Positions 1-8,294 of a DNA stretch of 64,000 bases are shown piece after piece. Source of the stretch: Caulobacter sp. RHG1 (GTDB lineage Bacteria > Pseudomonadota > Alphaproteobacteria > Caulobacterales > Caulobacteraceae). The notes under the pieces are model-generated. The model had not been told where the DNA came from, made no database searches, and was given only the letters and a program-made list of their open reading frames with translations. Position 1 is the first letter of the stretch. The number at the start of each line of letters is the position of its first letter. The translations under genes and the position numbers were made by a program. The DNA lies in contig NZ_SMZP01000007.1 in assembly GCF_013181195.1 (NCBI RefSeq), forward strand, positions 248,001-312,000, given 5' to 3'.

Positions 1-3
1 GGC

Positions 4-1104
4 CTAGTTCCCGACCGGCTTGGCCGGGACCACGGGCACATCGGCGTTGGCGCGGTCGCGCTCGATCTGGCGCCACTTCACGACATTGGCGTTGTGCTGC
101 TCGAGCGTCGAGGCGAACACGTGGCCGCCCGTGCCGTCGGCGACGAAATAGAGGTCGCCGGTCTTGGGCGGATCCAGCACGGCGGCCAGGGCCTGGCGAC
201 CGGGATTGGCGATCGGCGTCGGCGGCAGGCCATCGATCAGATAGGTGTTGTACGGCGTCAGGCGCTGCAGCTCAGACATCCGGATGCCGCGACCCAGCGG
301 ACGGCCGCGCGAGATGCCGTAGATGATGGTCGGATCAGAGCCCAGGCGCATGCCCGTGCGCAGGCGGTTGACGAACACCGAGGCCACGCGCGGGCGCTCT
401 TCGGCCAGGCCGGTTTCCTTCTCGACGATCGAGGCCAGGGTGACGGCCTCTTCCTTGGTCTGGAACGGCAGGCCCGACTGGCGGTTGGCCCACAGCTGGT
501 TCAGCAGCTTGTCGCGGTCGTCCATCATCCGCTGCAGGACGGCGGCCCGGTCCTCGCCGCGCTGGACCTCGTAGGTCTCGGGCAGGATCGCGCCTTCCGG
601 CGGGGTCGGGGCGCTGCCGGTCAGGAACGGCGAGGCGTTGAGGATGTCCATGACCATGTCCGAGGTGCGGCCCTCGGGAATGGTGATCCAGTGGCGCACG
701 ATGCGGCCGTGGCGGATGGCGTCCAGCACCTGGGCCATCGAGGCGCGGCTGGCGAATTCGTACTCGCCGGCCTTCAGCGTGCGGGCCGCGCCCGTGACCT
801 TGGCGGCGGTCATGAAGATCGAGGACGAGCGGATCACCCCGCCCTGTTCCAGGCTGGAGGCGATCTCGGGCAGGCTGGCCCCGCGGCGCAGGACCACGGA
901 GGTCTTGTCGCCGGCCTTCGCGGCGGGACCCGGGCCGTTATAGACCCAGGCCGCGCCCAGGATGGCCACCATGCCGATGACCACCAAAGTCGTGATCGCG
1001 CCGAAGATGGCGCGGATCAGCCGTCGCCCCACAGAGGCGGTCTCCCGACGGGAGGTTTTCGCTCTAGGAGCGGCTTTGCGGGGGGGCGACGGCTTCTTGC
1101 TCAC
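4..1104 (-). CDS. mltG: Endolytic murein transglycosylase MltG (YceG family)
   Basis: This is a membrane-anchored lytic transglycosylase that cuts nascent peptidoglycan strands at the inner membrane. The 366-residue protein has a basic N-terminus rich in Lys/Arg/Pro, one transmembrane helix at about residues 30-53, and a YceG domain. The catalytic glutamate lies in the ASIVEKETG stretch near residue 226, followed by the family motif GSDPTIIYG. The GTG start overlaps the fabF stop by 4 bases (GTGA), so its translation is probably coupled to fabF. The last codons lie at the left edge of the window, but the stop codon is present and the gene is complete. Confidence 0.95.
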   Translation of the reverse strand: MSKKPSPPRKAAPRAKTSRRETASVGRRLIRAIFGAITTLVVIGMVAILGAAWVYNGPGPAAKAGDKTSVVLRRGASLPEIASSLEQGGVIRSSSIFMTAAKVTGAARTLKAGEYEFASRASMAQVLDAIRHGRIVRHWITIPEGRTSDMVMDILNASPFLTGSAPTPPEGAILPETYEVQRGEDRAAVLQRMMDDRDKLLNQLWANRQSGLPFQTKEEAVTLASIVEKETGLAEERPRVASVFVNRLRTGMRLGSDPTIIYGISRGRPLGRGIRMSELQRLTPYNTYLIDGLPPTPIANPGRQALAAVLDPPKTGDLYFVADGTGGHVFASTLEQHNANVVKWRQIERDRANADVPVVPAKPVGN

Positions 1105-2381
1105 GAGACCTTCTTGAACACGACGGTGGCGTTGGTGCCGCCGAAGCCAAAGCTGTTGGACACGGCCACGTCGATCTTCATCGGCACGGCCTTGTTCGGC
1201 GCCAGGTTCATGGCGACGTTCACGTCCGGGTTATCGAGGTTGATCGTCGGCGGGGCGATCTGGTCGCGGATCGCCAGGATCGAGAAGATCCCCTCGATCG
1301 CGCCGGCCGCGCCCAGCAGGTGGCCGGTCATCGACTTGGTCGAGGACATGACGACGTTCTTGGCGTGGTCGCCCAGGAAGCGCTCGACGGCGCCGGCTTC
1401 CAGGCCATCGGCCATGGTCGAGGTGCCGTGGGCGTTGACGTAGTCGATGTCCGAGGGCTTGAGCCCTGCGTCCTTGATCGCCGCCGCCAGGGCCCGGCCG
1501 CCGCCTTCGCCGTCTTCCGACGGGGCGGTGATGTGGTGGGCGTCGCCCGACAGGCCGTAGCCCACGACTTCGGCGTAGATCTTGGCCCCGCGCGCCTTGG
1601 CGTGCTCGTACTCTTCCAGCACCAGCGCGCCGGCGCCCTCGCCCATCACGAAGCCGTCGCGGTCCTGGTCATAGGGACGCGAGGCCTTTTCAGGCGTGTC
1701 GTTGAAGCTGGTGGACATGGCCCGGCAGGCGATGAAACCGGCCACGCCGACCTTGCAGACGGCCGCTTCGGCGCCGCCGGCGATCATCACGTCGGCGTCG
1801 CCGTACTTGATCAGACGCATGGCGTCGCCGATGGCGTGGGCGCCGGTCGCGCAGGCCGTGACGACCGCGTGGTTGGGGCCCTTGAAGCCGTACTTGATCG
1901 AGACCTGGCCCGAGATCAGGTTGATCAGGGCCGAGGAGATGAAGAACGGGCTGATCCGGCGGGGGCCCTTGGCTTCCAGCTCCAGCGCGGTGTCGGCGAT
2001 GGTCGACAGGCCGCCGATGCCCGAACCCAGGATGACGCCCGTGCGCCACTTGTCCTCGTCGGTTTCCGGGACCCAGCCCGAATCCTTGATGGCCTCGTCG
2101 GCCGCGGCGATGCCGTACAGAATGAAGTCGTCCACGCGCTTCTGGTCGCGCGGGCTCATGGTCTGGTCGGGGTCGAACGAACCCTCGACGTCGGGACCGC
2201 CGCCGCCGCGTCCATCGACGCGCGGAACCTCGCAAGCCACCTGACACGCGTAGTCGGTCGGATCGAACGCGGTGATGCGGTTCGCACCGGACTTGCCGGC
2301 GAGGATGTTCTTCCAGGTAACGTCAACGCCCTGGCCCAGAGGGGTCAGCAGGCCGATACCCGTGACGACGACTCTACGCAT
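1101..2381 (-). CDS. fabF: 3-oxoacyl-[acyl-carrier-protein] synthase II
   Basis: This condensing enzyme elongates acyl-ACP with malonyl-ACP in type II fatty-acid synthesis. The Cys-His-His triad is visible: the nucleophile in VVTACATGAHA near residue 176, His in NAHGTST near 317, and His in GHLLGAAGA near 353. The length of 426 residues is normal for the family. It starts with ATG, and a terminator-like hairpin separates it from acpP upstream. It runs into mltG by a 4-base overlap. The local order fabD-fabG-acpP-fabF supports the FabF call over FabB. Confidence 0.97.
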   Translation of the reverse strand: MRRVVVTGIGLLTPLGQGVDVTWKNILAGKSGANRITAFDPTDYACQVACEVPRVDGRGGGGPDVEGSFDPDQTMSPRDQKRVDDFILYGIAAADEAIKDSGWVPETDEDKWRTGVILGSGIGGLSTIADTALELEAKGPRRISPFFISSALINLISGQVSIKYGFKGPNHAVVTACATGAHAIGDAMRLIKYGDADVMIAGGAEAAVCKVGVAGFIACRAMSTSFNDTPEKASRPYDQDRDGFVMGEGAGALVLEEYEHAKARGAKIYAEVVGYGLSGDAHHITAPSEDGEGGGRALAAAIKDAGLKPSDIDYVNAHGTSTMADGLEAGAVERFLGDHAKNVVMSSTKSMTGHLLGAAGAIEGIFSILAIRDQIAPPTINLDNPDVNVAMNLAPNKAVPMKIDVAVSNSFGFGGTNATVVFKKVS

Positions 2382-2460
2382 GGATCACTCCCAACCTTCG
2401 ATGCGGGGCGCGGTATGTGGGGACAACGCCCCGCCCACGCCAGCCGCGAATCTTGGCCTC

Positions 2461-2510
2461 AAACGAAAACCGCCGCGCGCACGATGGCAAGAGCCTGTGC
2501 GACGCGGCGG
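2461..2510 (-). terminator. Intrinsic terminator-like hairpin between acpP and fabF
   Basis: Read on the minus strand, the arm CCGCCGCG (2510-2503) pairs with CGCGGCGG (2477-2470). The stem is extended by GCAC/GTGC pairs with one bulged base, and the run TTTTCGTTT follows immediately (2469-2461). It sits just after acpP. It probably lets acpP transcripts accumulate in excess over fabF, which fits the high cellular demand for acyl carrier protein. Confidence 0.7.
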
Positions 2511-2546
2511 AAATGGTCAGGTTCGACTAGCGAACTCGACGCCTTA

Positions 2547-2783
2547 TTAGGCGGTCTTTTCCGTGATGAACTTCACGGCGTCGCCAACGGTCTGGATGTG
2601 TTCAGCGGCGTCGTCGGGGATTTCGATGTCGAATTCCTCTTCAAACGCCATCACCAGCTCAACGTTGTCGAGGCTGTCGGCGCCCAGGTCGTCGATGAAG
2701 GAAGCCTTCTCGGTGACCTTCTCGGGATCGGCATCCAGGTGTTCGATGACGATCTTACGCACGCGCTCGAGAATGTCGGACAT
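2547..2783 (-). CDS. acpP: Acyl carrier protein
   Basis: This 78-residue acidic carrier holds growing acyl chains on a 4'-phosphopantetheine arm. The attachment serine is in GADSLDNVELVM near residue 38, where the more common form is DSLDTVELVM. Helix II carries the expected run of acidic residues used to dock onto fatty-acid enzymes. It lies between fabG and fabF, with a strong hairpin and T-run directly downstream. Confidence 0.98.
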   Translation of the reverse strand: MSDILERVRKIVIEHLDADPEKVTEKASFIDDLGADSLDNVELVMAFEEEFDIEIPDDAAEHIQTVGDAVKFITEKTA

Positions 2784-2922
2784 TCGGTTCAGTCCCTCGT
2801 TATGAAAATTTCGGCCCGAGAACAGCGAAGCGAAAACCGCGCTATTCGCAGGAATTGTCGGGCTCCGCCTATCACGTTCCTTTTCGGCTTGCTAGCGGCA
2901 GACCGAAGGAGCGAGAGCGGTT

Positions 2923-3663
2923 TTAGATCATGGCCATGCCGCCGTTGACGTGCAAGGTCTGACCGGTGACGTAGCCGCCTTGATCGCTGGCCAGATAAAC
3001 GCACGCCGCAGCGATATCGCTCCCCTCGCCCAGCTTGCCGGCGGGAATCGTCGACAGGATGCCGGCCTTCTGCTGGTCGTTCAGGGCGTCGGTCATCGGG
3101 CTGGCGATGAAGCCCGGCGCCACGCAGTTGACGGTCACGCCGCGGCTGGCCAGTTCCTGGGCCAAGGCCTTGGAAAACCCGATCATACCGGCCTTGGAGG
3201 CCGCATAGTTGGTCTGGCCGGGGTTGCCGGTGACGCCCACGATCGAGGTGATGCCGATGATGCGGCCGGCGCGGCGCTTCATCATGCCCTTGGCGGCGGC
3301 GCGAGCCAGGCGGAAATAGCCTTCCAGGTTCACCTTGATGACGGTGTCCCAGTCCTCGTCCTTCATGCGGACGATCAGGCCGTCGCGGGTGACCCCGGCA
3401 TTGGCGATGACGATGTCCAGCGGCGCGCCGGCGGCTTCCTCGGCCTTGGCGACCAGGCCGTCGACGGCCTCGGCGTCCGAGAGATTCGCCGCCACGTACG
3501 ACACGCGCTCACCGAACTGGGCGGCCAGCTCCTGCAGAGCCGATTCGCGGGTGCCCGAGAGGACGACGTGGGCGCCCTGTTGGTGCAGAGCCTTGGCGAT
3601 AGCGCCGCCGATGCCGCCGGTGGCGCCGGTGACGAGAGCGGTCTTGCCGGTCAGATCGAACAT
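2923..3663 (-). CDS. fabG: 3-oxoacyl-[acyl-carrier-protein] reductase
   Basis: This NADPH-dependent SDR enzyme reduces beta-ketoacyl-ACP in each elongation round. It has 246 residues, with the cofactor glycine motif GATGGIG near residue 14, NAGV after strand 4, and the catalytic Ser and Tyr-x3-Lys in GITSIVG and NYAASKAG (Tyr about 153). The C-terminal VTGQTLHVNGGMAMI ending is typical of FabG. It starts 18 bases downstream of the fabD stop and belongs to the same transcription unit. Confidence 0.97.
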   Translation of the reverse strand: MFDLTGKTALVTGATGGIGGAIAKALHQQGAHVVLSGTRESALQELAAQFGERVSYVAANLSDAEAVDGLVAKAEEAAGAPLDIVIANAGVTRDGLIVRMKDEDWDTVIKVNLEGYFRLARAAAKGMMKRRAGRIIGITSIVGVTGNPGQTNYAASKAGMIGFSKALAQELASRGVTVNCVAPGFIASPMTDALNDQQKAGILSTIPAGKLGEGSDIAAACVYLASDQGGYVTGQTLHVNGGMAMI

Positions 3664-3681
3664 TGAGCGGTCTTTCTTAGC

Positions 3682-4626
3682 TTAAAGCGACTTGGCGAAC
3701 GCTTCGAGGTCCGCCGGGGTGTTGAGCGGGGTCGCCTCGGCGTCCGGGGCAATGCGCTTGGCCATGCCCGAAAGCACCTTGCCTGCGCCGGCTTCGGCGA
3801 AACGCGTGACGCCGCCGTCCGTGGCCAGCCAGGTCATGCTCTCGCGCCAGCGGACGCGGCCGGTGACCTGCTCGACCAGCAGCTTGCGGATGACGTCCGG
3901 GTCGTGAACCGGGGCGGCGGTGACATTGGCGACCACCGGCGTGCGCGGGGCGATGATGGTGGTCTTGGCCAGAGCCTGCGCCATCTCGTCGGCGGCCGGC
4001 TGCATCAGAGGGCAGTGGAACGGGGCCGAGACGTTCAGCGGAATGGCGCGCGCGCCCAGTTCCTTGGCCTTCTCGATGGCCTTGTCGACCGCGGCCTTGT
4101 CGCCCGAGATCACCACATTGCCGTTGTTGTTGTCGTTGGCCACGACGCAGACGCCGACTTCCGAGCCGGCCGCAGCGGCGGCTTCGGCCAGGGCCAGGTC
4201 GGTCTTGGGACCGATCAGCGACGCCATCGCGCCCTCGCCCACCGGCACGGCGCGCTGCATGGCCTGGCCGCGCAGCTTCAGGAGACGCGCGGTGTCGGCC
4301 AGGGTGATGGCGCCGGCGGCAGCCAGGGCCGAATATTCGCCGAGGCTGTGACCGGCCACGAAGGATGCACGATCGACGCCGACGCCAAATTCCTTTTCCA
4401 GGACCCGGGTCACGGCCAGGCTGACGGCCATCAGGGCCGGCTGGGCGTTCTCGGTCAGGGTCAGGTCGCCTTCGGGGCCTTCCTTCATCAGGACCGACAG
4501 CTTCTGCTCCAGGGCGTCGTCGACTTCCTGGAAGACCTCGCGCGCGGAGGCGAACGCCTCGGCCAGATCGACGCCCATGCCGACCGACTGGCTGCCCTGG
4601 CCGGGGAAAATGAAGGCGATGCTCAT
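3682..4626 (-). CDS. fabD: Malonyl-CoA:ACP transacylase
   Basis: This enzyme loads malonyl groups from CoA onto acyl carrier protein. The nucleophile is in GHSLGEYSA (Ser about 93), the N-terminal FPGQGSQ motif is intact, and the family's late catalytic histidine is in APFHCPL. I place the start at the ATG at 4626, giving 314 residues. It has the upstream purine run GGAGCGGG, and homologues begin right before IAFIFPGQG. An in-frame extension to 4716 has no family similarity. It is the first gene of the minus-strand fab cluster. Confidence 0.95.
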   Translation of the reverse strand: MSIAFIFPGQGSQSVGMGVDLAEAFASAREVFQEVDDALEQKLSVLMKEGPEGDLTLTENAQPALMAVSLAVTRVLEKEFGVGVDRASFVAGHSLGEYSALAAAGAITLADTARLLKLRGQAMQRAVPVGEGAMASLIGPKTDLALAEAAAAAGSEVGVCVVANDNNNGNVVISGDKAAVDKAIEKAKELGARAIPLNVSAPFHCPLMQPAADEMAQALAKTTIIAPRTPVVANVTAAPVHDPDVIRKLLVEQVTGRVRWRESMTWLATDGGVTRFAEAGAGKVLSGMAKRIAPDAEATPLNTPADLEAFAKSL

Positions 4627-4666
4627 GAAGCCCGCTCCGTCTCTTTCAATAGATTCAAGGCCGGGA

Positions 4667-4695
4667 GGGTTAGGGTAAAGCCCCCGCCCCGGCAA
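4667..4695 (-). promoter_or_regulatory. Candidate housekeeping promoter for the fabD cluster
   Basis: On the minus strand, TTGCCGG (4695-4689) is followed after 14 bases by CCTAACCC (4674-4667). This resembles the known Caulobacter sigma-73 consensus TTGACGS-N10-14-GCTANAWC. The predicted start point near 4660 would give a leader of about 35 bases before fabD. It lies in the divergent gap between fabD and the peroxiredoxin gene. The assignment rests on pattern alone. Confidence 0.45.
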
Positions 4696-4765
4696 GAGCG
4701 ACGCGCCGGCTTGCAATCCTTAGGGCGAAGTCCACAGTGCCGGCCGACACTCCTGGAGCCTTCCC

Positions 4766-5299
4766 ATGAAACGCCTGATCGCCGGCCTCGGCGTCGCCGC
4801 CCTGCTGACCGCCTCCCCCGCCCTGGCCGCCCTCAAGGTCGGCGACAAGGCTCCTGACTTCAGCGCCAAGGCCGCGCTGGCCGGCAAGGACTTCGACTTC
4901 AAGCTCTCGCAGGCCCTGAAGAAGGGTCCGGTGGTGCTGTATTTCTTCCCGGCCGCCTACACCAAGGGCTGCACCGCCGAGGCCCACGAGTTCGCCGAAG
5001 CCACGCCAGAGTTCGAGAAGCTGGGCGCCACGGTGATCGGCGTCACGGCCGGCAATGTCGACCGCATCAAGGACTTCTCGAAAGAGCACTGCCGCGACAA
5101 GTTCGCCGTCGCCGCCGCCGATGCAGGCCTGATCAAGAGCTATGATGTCGGCCTGGCCATGAAGCCGGAATGGTCGAACCGCACCTCGTACGTGATCGCC
5201 CCGAACGGCAAGATCCTGCTGTCGCACACCGACGGCAACTTCATGGGTCACGTCGACAAGACCATGGACGCCGTGAAGGCCTTCAAGGGCAAGAAGTAA
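4766..5299 (+). CDS. Exported peroxiredoxin (AhpC/TSA or BCP type)
   Basis: This 177-residue thioredoxin-fold peroxidase probably reduces hydroperoxides in the periplasm. An N-terminal signal peptide (residues 1-21, ending SPALA) precedes the mature start LKVGDKAPDF. The peroxidatic cysteine is in AYTKGCTAEAHEF, about residue 70, with the upstream Tyr/Thr of the active-site loop. The canonical second cysteine of BCP a few residues later is absent; another cysteine occurs near residue 111 in KEHCRDKF and could resolve. It is transcribed divergently from fabD. Confidence 0.88.
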   Translation: MKRLIAGLGVAALLTASPALAALKVGDKAPDFSAKAALAGKDFDFKLSQALKKGPVVLYFFPAAYTKGCTAEAHEFAEATPEFEKLGATVIGVTAGNVDRIKDFSKEHCRDKFAVAAADAGLIKSYDVGLAMKPEWSNRTSYVIAPNGKILLSHTDGNFMGHVDKTMDAVKAFKGKK

Positions 5300-5324
5300 G
5301 CGAGGCTTTTCGGGTTTCGGCCAA

Positions 5325-5348
5325 CCGCGCGGCTTGAGGGCCGCGCGG
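5325..5348 (+). terminator. GC-rich hairpin after the peroxiredoxin gene
   Basis: CCGCGCGGC (5325-5333) and GCCGCGCGG (5340-5348) form a perfect 9-bp stem with a 6-base loop in the 69-base gap before the AraC-type gene. No T-run follows, so it is either a weak transcription stop or a 3'-end RNA stabiliser. Confidence 0.4.
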
Positions 5349-5368
5349 CGCGGGAGAGATGATCGGCC

Positions 5369-6496
5369 ATGATCGATCCCGCCCACATCGACCTCTCTGG
5401 CCTTGAGCTCGGGTTACGAGGCGTGGCCATCGGCGCCTTCGCCGCCACCGGCGTCTCCCTGGCCGCCAGCCGCAAATTGACGCCGACGCGGTGGGTCGGC
5501 GTGCTGCTGATGGCCTGCGCCATCGCACACATGTTCGAGAGCCATTTCTACTACACGACCCACCTTCACTTCAGCGTATTGACCTGGTTTCTGAGTTCGA
5601 TGGCCGCCGGGGTATTCTGGCTGTTCTGCTCCGTGCTGTTCGAAGACGAGCCGAAGATCCCGACCTGGCGCTTCGCCGTCCCTGGAATAGTGGTCGCGCT
5701 CTGGATCCCAGGCGCCTTCCTGCCGCCATCTCCGGCCCGCGCCATCGCCTGGTGGATCTTCGCCGCCTCATCGCTGCTCATCCACCTTCATATCCTGCTG
5801 ATGACTTGGCGCGGCTGGCGGATCGACCTGGTCGAGCGACGTCGGCATCTGCGCGCGCCGATCGCGGCCGCCGCGACCGGGTACATGCTGGTTCAGACCC
5901 TTTGCGACTTCGGCCTGGGCAAAGGCCCCGTCCTGCCCAGTATGGTTCAGGCCTTGGCGCAGGTGCTGCTGGGCGTCGGTTCAGCGCTGGCGTTGCTGAG
6001 GGCCGAGCCCGTGCTGGTCCAGGCTGGCGCCTCATCGAACACCGCGCCCGTCGACAAGCCCGCCGAGACCCTGGACCTGACCCCCGCCGACCGCCTTGTG
6101 CTGGCCCGCCTCGACAAGGCCATGAACGAGAACGAGGTCTGGCGCGGCGAAGACCTGTCGATCGGAACCCTGGCAGCCCTCGTCGGCGCGCCCGAGCATC
6201 GCCTGCGCAGACTGATCAACGGCACGCTGGGCCACCGCAACTTCGCCGACTACGTCAACGGCCGACGTATCGAGGCGGCCAAGATCGCCCTCTCAGACCC
6301 CGAACAGGCGCTGAAGTCGGTCTCGACCGTCGCCTACGAGCTGGGCTTCGCCTCGCTGGGGCCGTTCAACCGCGCCTTCCGCGCCGCCGTCGGCGTCACG
6401 CCCTCGGCCTGGCGCCAGCAGGCCACCCCTGCGATCGGCCATCTGCGCCTGGTCGAAATCGGCGGACGGGCGCCGAAATCCGACAAACGCGCCTGA
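5369..6496 (+). CDS. AraC-family regulator with a membrane sensor region
   Basis: This 375-residue protein has an N-terminal half made of about six to seven hydrophobic segments (residues 10-220) and a C-terminal AraC/XylS DNA-binding domain (about 240-355). The second helix-turn-helix is recognised by YELGFASLGPFNRAFRAAVGVTPSAWR. The layout suggests a membrane-embedded transcription factor that senses a lipid or envelope signal. It precedes a sterol-desaturase-like gene on the same strand, a plausible target. The ligand is unknown. Confidence 0.85.
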   Translation: MIDPAHIDLSGLELGLRGVAIGAFAATGVSLAASRKLTPTRWVGVLLMACAIAHMFESHFYYTTHLHFSVLTWFLSSMAAGVFWLFCSVLFEDEPKIPTWRFAVPGIVVALWIPGAFLPPSPARAIAWWIFAASSLLIHLHILLMTWRGWRIDLVERRRHLRAPIAAAATGYMLVQTLCDFGLGKGPVLPSMVQALAQVLLGVGSALALLRAEPVLVQAGASSNTAPVDKPAETLDLTPADRLVLARLDKAMNENEVWRGEDLSIGTLAALVGAPEHRLRRLINGTLGHRNFADYVNGRRIEAAKIALSDPEQALKSVSTVAYELGFASLGPFNRAFRAAVGVTPSAWRQQATPAIGHLRLVEIGGRAPKSDKRA

Positions 6497-6571
6497 TTTC
6501 GCGTTCGGCGCGACGCGCGCCGGCGACACGGTTTGCCTGGACGGGTCTCTCACCGTTCAGGAGCCCCCTTT

Positions 6572-7381
6572 ATGCTCGACGCCCTCCTCCCCTTCGCCCG
6601 CAGCTGGCTCGGCGGCGTCCAGGTCGATGTCACGCGCTACGCTACCTTCGCCATCGGCGTGTGGTTTGTCCTGTGGGTCGTGTTGGCGATCCCCCTGGCC
6701 AGCCGCAAGATTCGCGAAAGCCGGCCGCCCGGCCGTCAGCTGCTGATCGAGTTTCTGACCTCGATCCGCTCGATCATGATCTTTTCGACGGTAGGACTGC
6801 TGACCTTCGGCCTGCATCGCGCCGGCTGGCTGCCGGGCCCGGATATGGCCAAGACCTGGGGCGCCGCGTGGCTCTGGACCAGCATCATCCTGATGATCAT
6901 CGCCCACGACGCCTGGTTCTACTGGACGCATCGGCTGATCCACGACCGGCGGCTGTTTCGCACCTTCCATAGGCGCCATCACCGGTCGAACAATCCCTCG
7001 CCGTTCACCGCCTACAGCTTCGACCTGGGCGAGGCGGCGATCAACGCCGTGTTCGTGCCGCTGTGGCTGATCCTGGTTCCGACGCCCTGGGCGGCCGTCG
7101 GCGCCTTCATGCTGCACCAGATCGTCCGCAACACCATCGGCCACTCAGGCTACGAGCTGTTTCCCGCCGGCAAGGACGGACGGCCGCTGATCCCGTGGCT
7201 GACGACGGTGACGCACCACGACCTGCACCACGCCCAGGCGGGCTGGAACTACGGGCTCTATTTCACCTGGTGGGATCGCCTGATGAGCACCGAGCACCCG
7301 GACTATCTGAAGCGTTTCGCGGCGGTCGCGGCCCGAAAGGACCGGACGCTGGACGCTACCAGCTCGTCTTCAGCAGCTTGA
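6572..7381 (+). CDS. Sterol desaturase / fatty acid hydroxylase family protein
   Basis: This is an integral-membrane di-iron oxygenase acting on a lipid-type substrate. The histidine clusters of the superfamily are present: HDAWFYWTH near residues 111-119, HRRHH near 130, and HHDLHH near 215. Four hydrophobic segments surround them. I choose ATG 6572 (269 residues) because AGGAG lies 8 bases upstream; the longer in-frame start at 6533 is a TTG without a ribosome-binding site. The gene follows the AraC-type membrane regulator, and its 3' end overlaps the convergent gene by 26 bases. Confidence 0.85.
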   Translation: MLDALLPFARSWLGGVQVDVTRYATFAIGVWFVLWVVLAIPLASRKIRESRPPGRQLLIEFLTSIRSIMIFSTVGLLTFGLHRAGWLPGPDMAKTWGAAWLWTSIILMIIAHDAWFYWTHRLIHDRRLFRTFHRRHHRSNNPSPFTAYSFDLGEAAINAVFVPLWLILVPTPWAAVGAFMLHQIVRNTIGHSGYELFPAGKDGRPLIPWLTTVTHHDLHHAQAGWNYGLYFTWWDRLMSTEHPDYLKRFAAVAARKDRTLDATSSSSAA

Positions 7382-8021
7382 CCATCGCGCGGGCGTCCTG
7401 GACGCGCCAGGACTCGCCCGTGGCGTTGGCGCCGCGCACGCTGAAGGTGAACTCGGCCGGAATGTCGAACGGGCGGTTCAGGGCTAGGTCCACGCCCTCC
7501 TCGCCGACCGAGCCGCCGCCGAAGGCGATCGAGCCGATCGGCTTGCCGTCCAGGGTCAGGGAGGAGCGGATATTGGCGCGGGTCACCGGGATCGCGCCCG
7601 GCACGGCCATCGGCTGGCTGGCGTTCATGTCCATGGAGACGCTGACGAAGTTGGACTTCGGCAGCAGGCCGAAACCGAACGCCTTCGACATCGAAGAGCG
7701 CAGGCGCGCCTCGTGTTCGCTCCACGACGCGCCGACCGCCATCGACCGTTGGCCCACCTTGGCCTCGCTGGGCTTCTGCAGCAGGTTGAGATCCACGTCG
7801 TAGGTCGGGCTCTCGATCATGCCGGACGAGCGGACGGTCAGATTGACCTTCTCGGTGTCGGTGGAGAGATCCAGCGGCAAGGCGGCCGAATAACCGGTGA
7901 AGCGCCCTTCGTAGGCCGACACCGAAGTGACCGGCTTCTGGACGATTTCGGCGCACGTCGGACCGCCACCGGCAAGCGCCGTCGCGAACGCGAACAGAAG
8001 ATGGCGTGTCCCAATCACCAT
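7356..8021 (-). CDS. Exported protein of unknown function
   Basis: I do not recognise this family. It has 221 residues, an N-terminal signal peptide (residues 1-24, cleavage probable after TCA) and no later membrane segment. It is rich in Ser and beta-branched residues and ends in VKLLKTSW. The ATG at 8021 is the first start that gives a clean signal sequence; the frame stays open further upstream but without a signal or similarity. It faces the sterol-desaturase-like gene convergently with a 26-base overlap and is divergent from rpsF. Confidence 0.7.
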   Translation of the reverse strand: MVIGTRHLLFAFATALAGGGPTCAEIVQKPVTSVSAYEGRFTGYSAALPLDLSTDTEKVNLTVRSSGMIESPTYDVDLNLLQKPSEAKVGQRSMAVGASWSEHEARLRSSMSKAFGFGLLPKSNFVSVSMDMNASQPMAVPGAIPVTRANIRSSLTLDGKPIGSIAFGGGSVGEEGVDLALNRPFDIPAEFTFSVRGANATGESWRVQDARAMVKLLKTSW

Positions 8022-8294
8022 AAGTGGGCTGCTACCATGATTGAGTATGTGCGCGAACCCCCGAACCCGTCCTTTGTCGGAAGGGCCACACTTTGATGCA
8101 GGTTCGGGCCGCAAGCCGCCGCCGCAGCTTGCCTTTGCGGCCCACCTCCTGTAGTAGCGCGCGTTCTCACGGAAGGCGGTCTTGCACGCACCCATCCGGG
8201 ACCGGGGATTTCCCCGCTCGGCTTGCAGGATCCATCGTGGTCGGCGGACTTCCGTCGTCGACTGCGCCGCCTTCCACAACGGAAGAAGGAAAAC
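8022..8294. other. Intergenic leader region before rpsF with two hairpins
   Basis: This 273-base gap holds no convincing gene. An imperfect hairpin spans 8106-8143 (GGGCCGCAAGC pairing with GCTT and GCGGCCC). A second, GGCGG 8243-8247 with CCGCC 8267-8271, lies 24 bases before the rpsF start and contains GGA and CCG in its apical part. S6:S18 complexes are known to bind GGA/CCG-bearing stem-loops in rpsF leaders of several bacteria, so the second hairpin is a candidate autoregulatory site. I found no confident -35/-10 pair. Confidence 0.35.

Noticed and set aside
1320..2948. A 542-codon plus-strand open frame across fabF and acpP.
   Set aside because: It spans two essential genes antisense and crosses a terminator; no start context or protein motif supports it.
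5325..5348. A perfect GC-rich hairpin considered as a strong rho-independent terminator.
   Set aside because: There is no T-run after it, so I list it only as a weak terminator-like structure.
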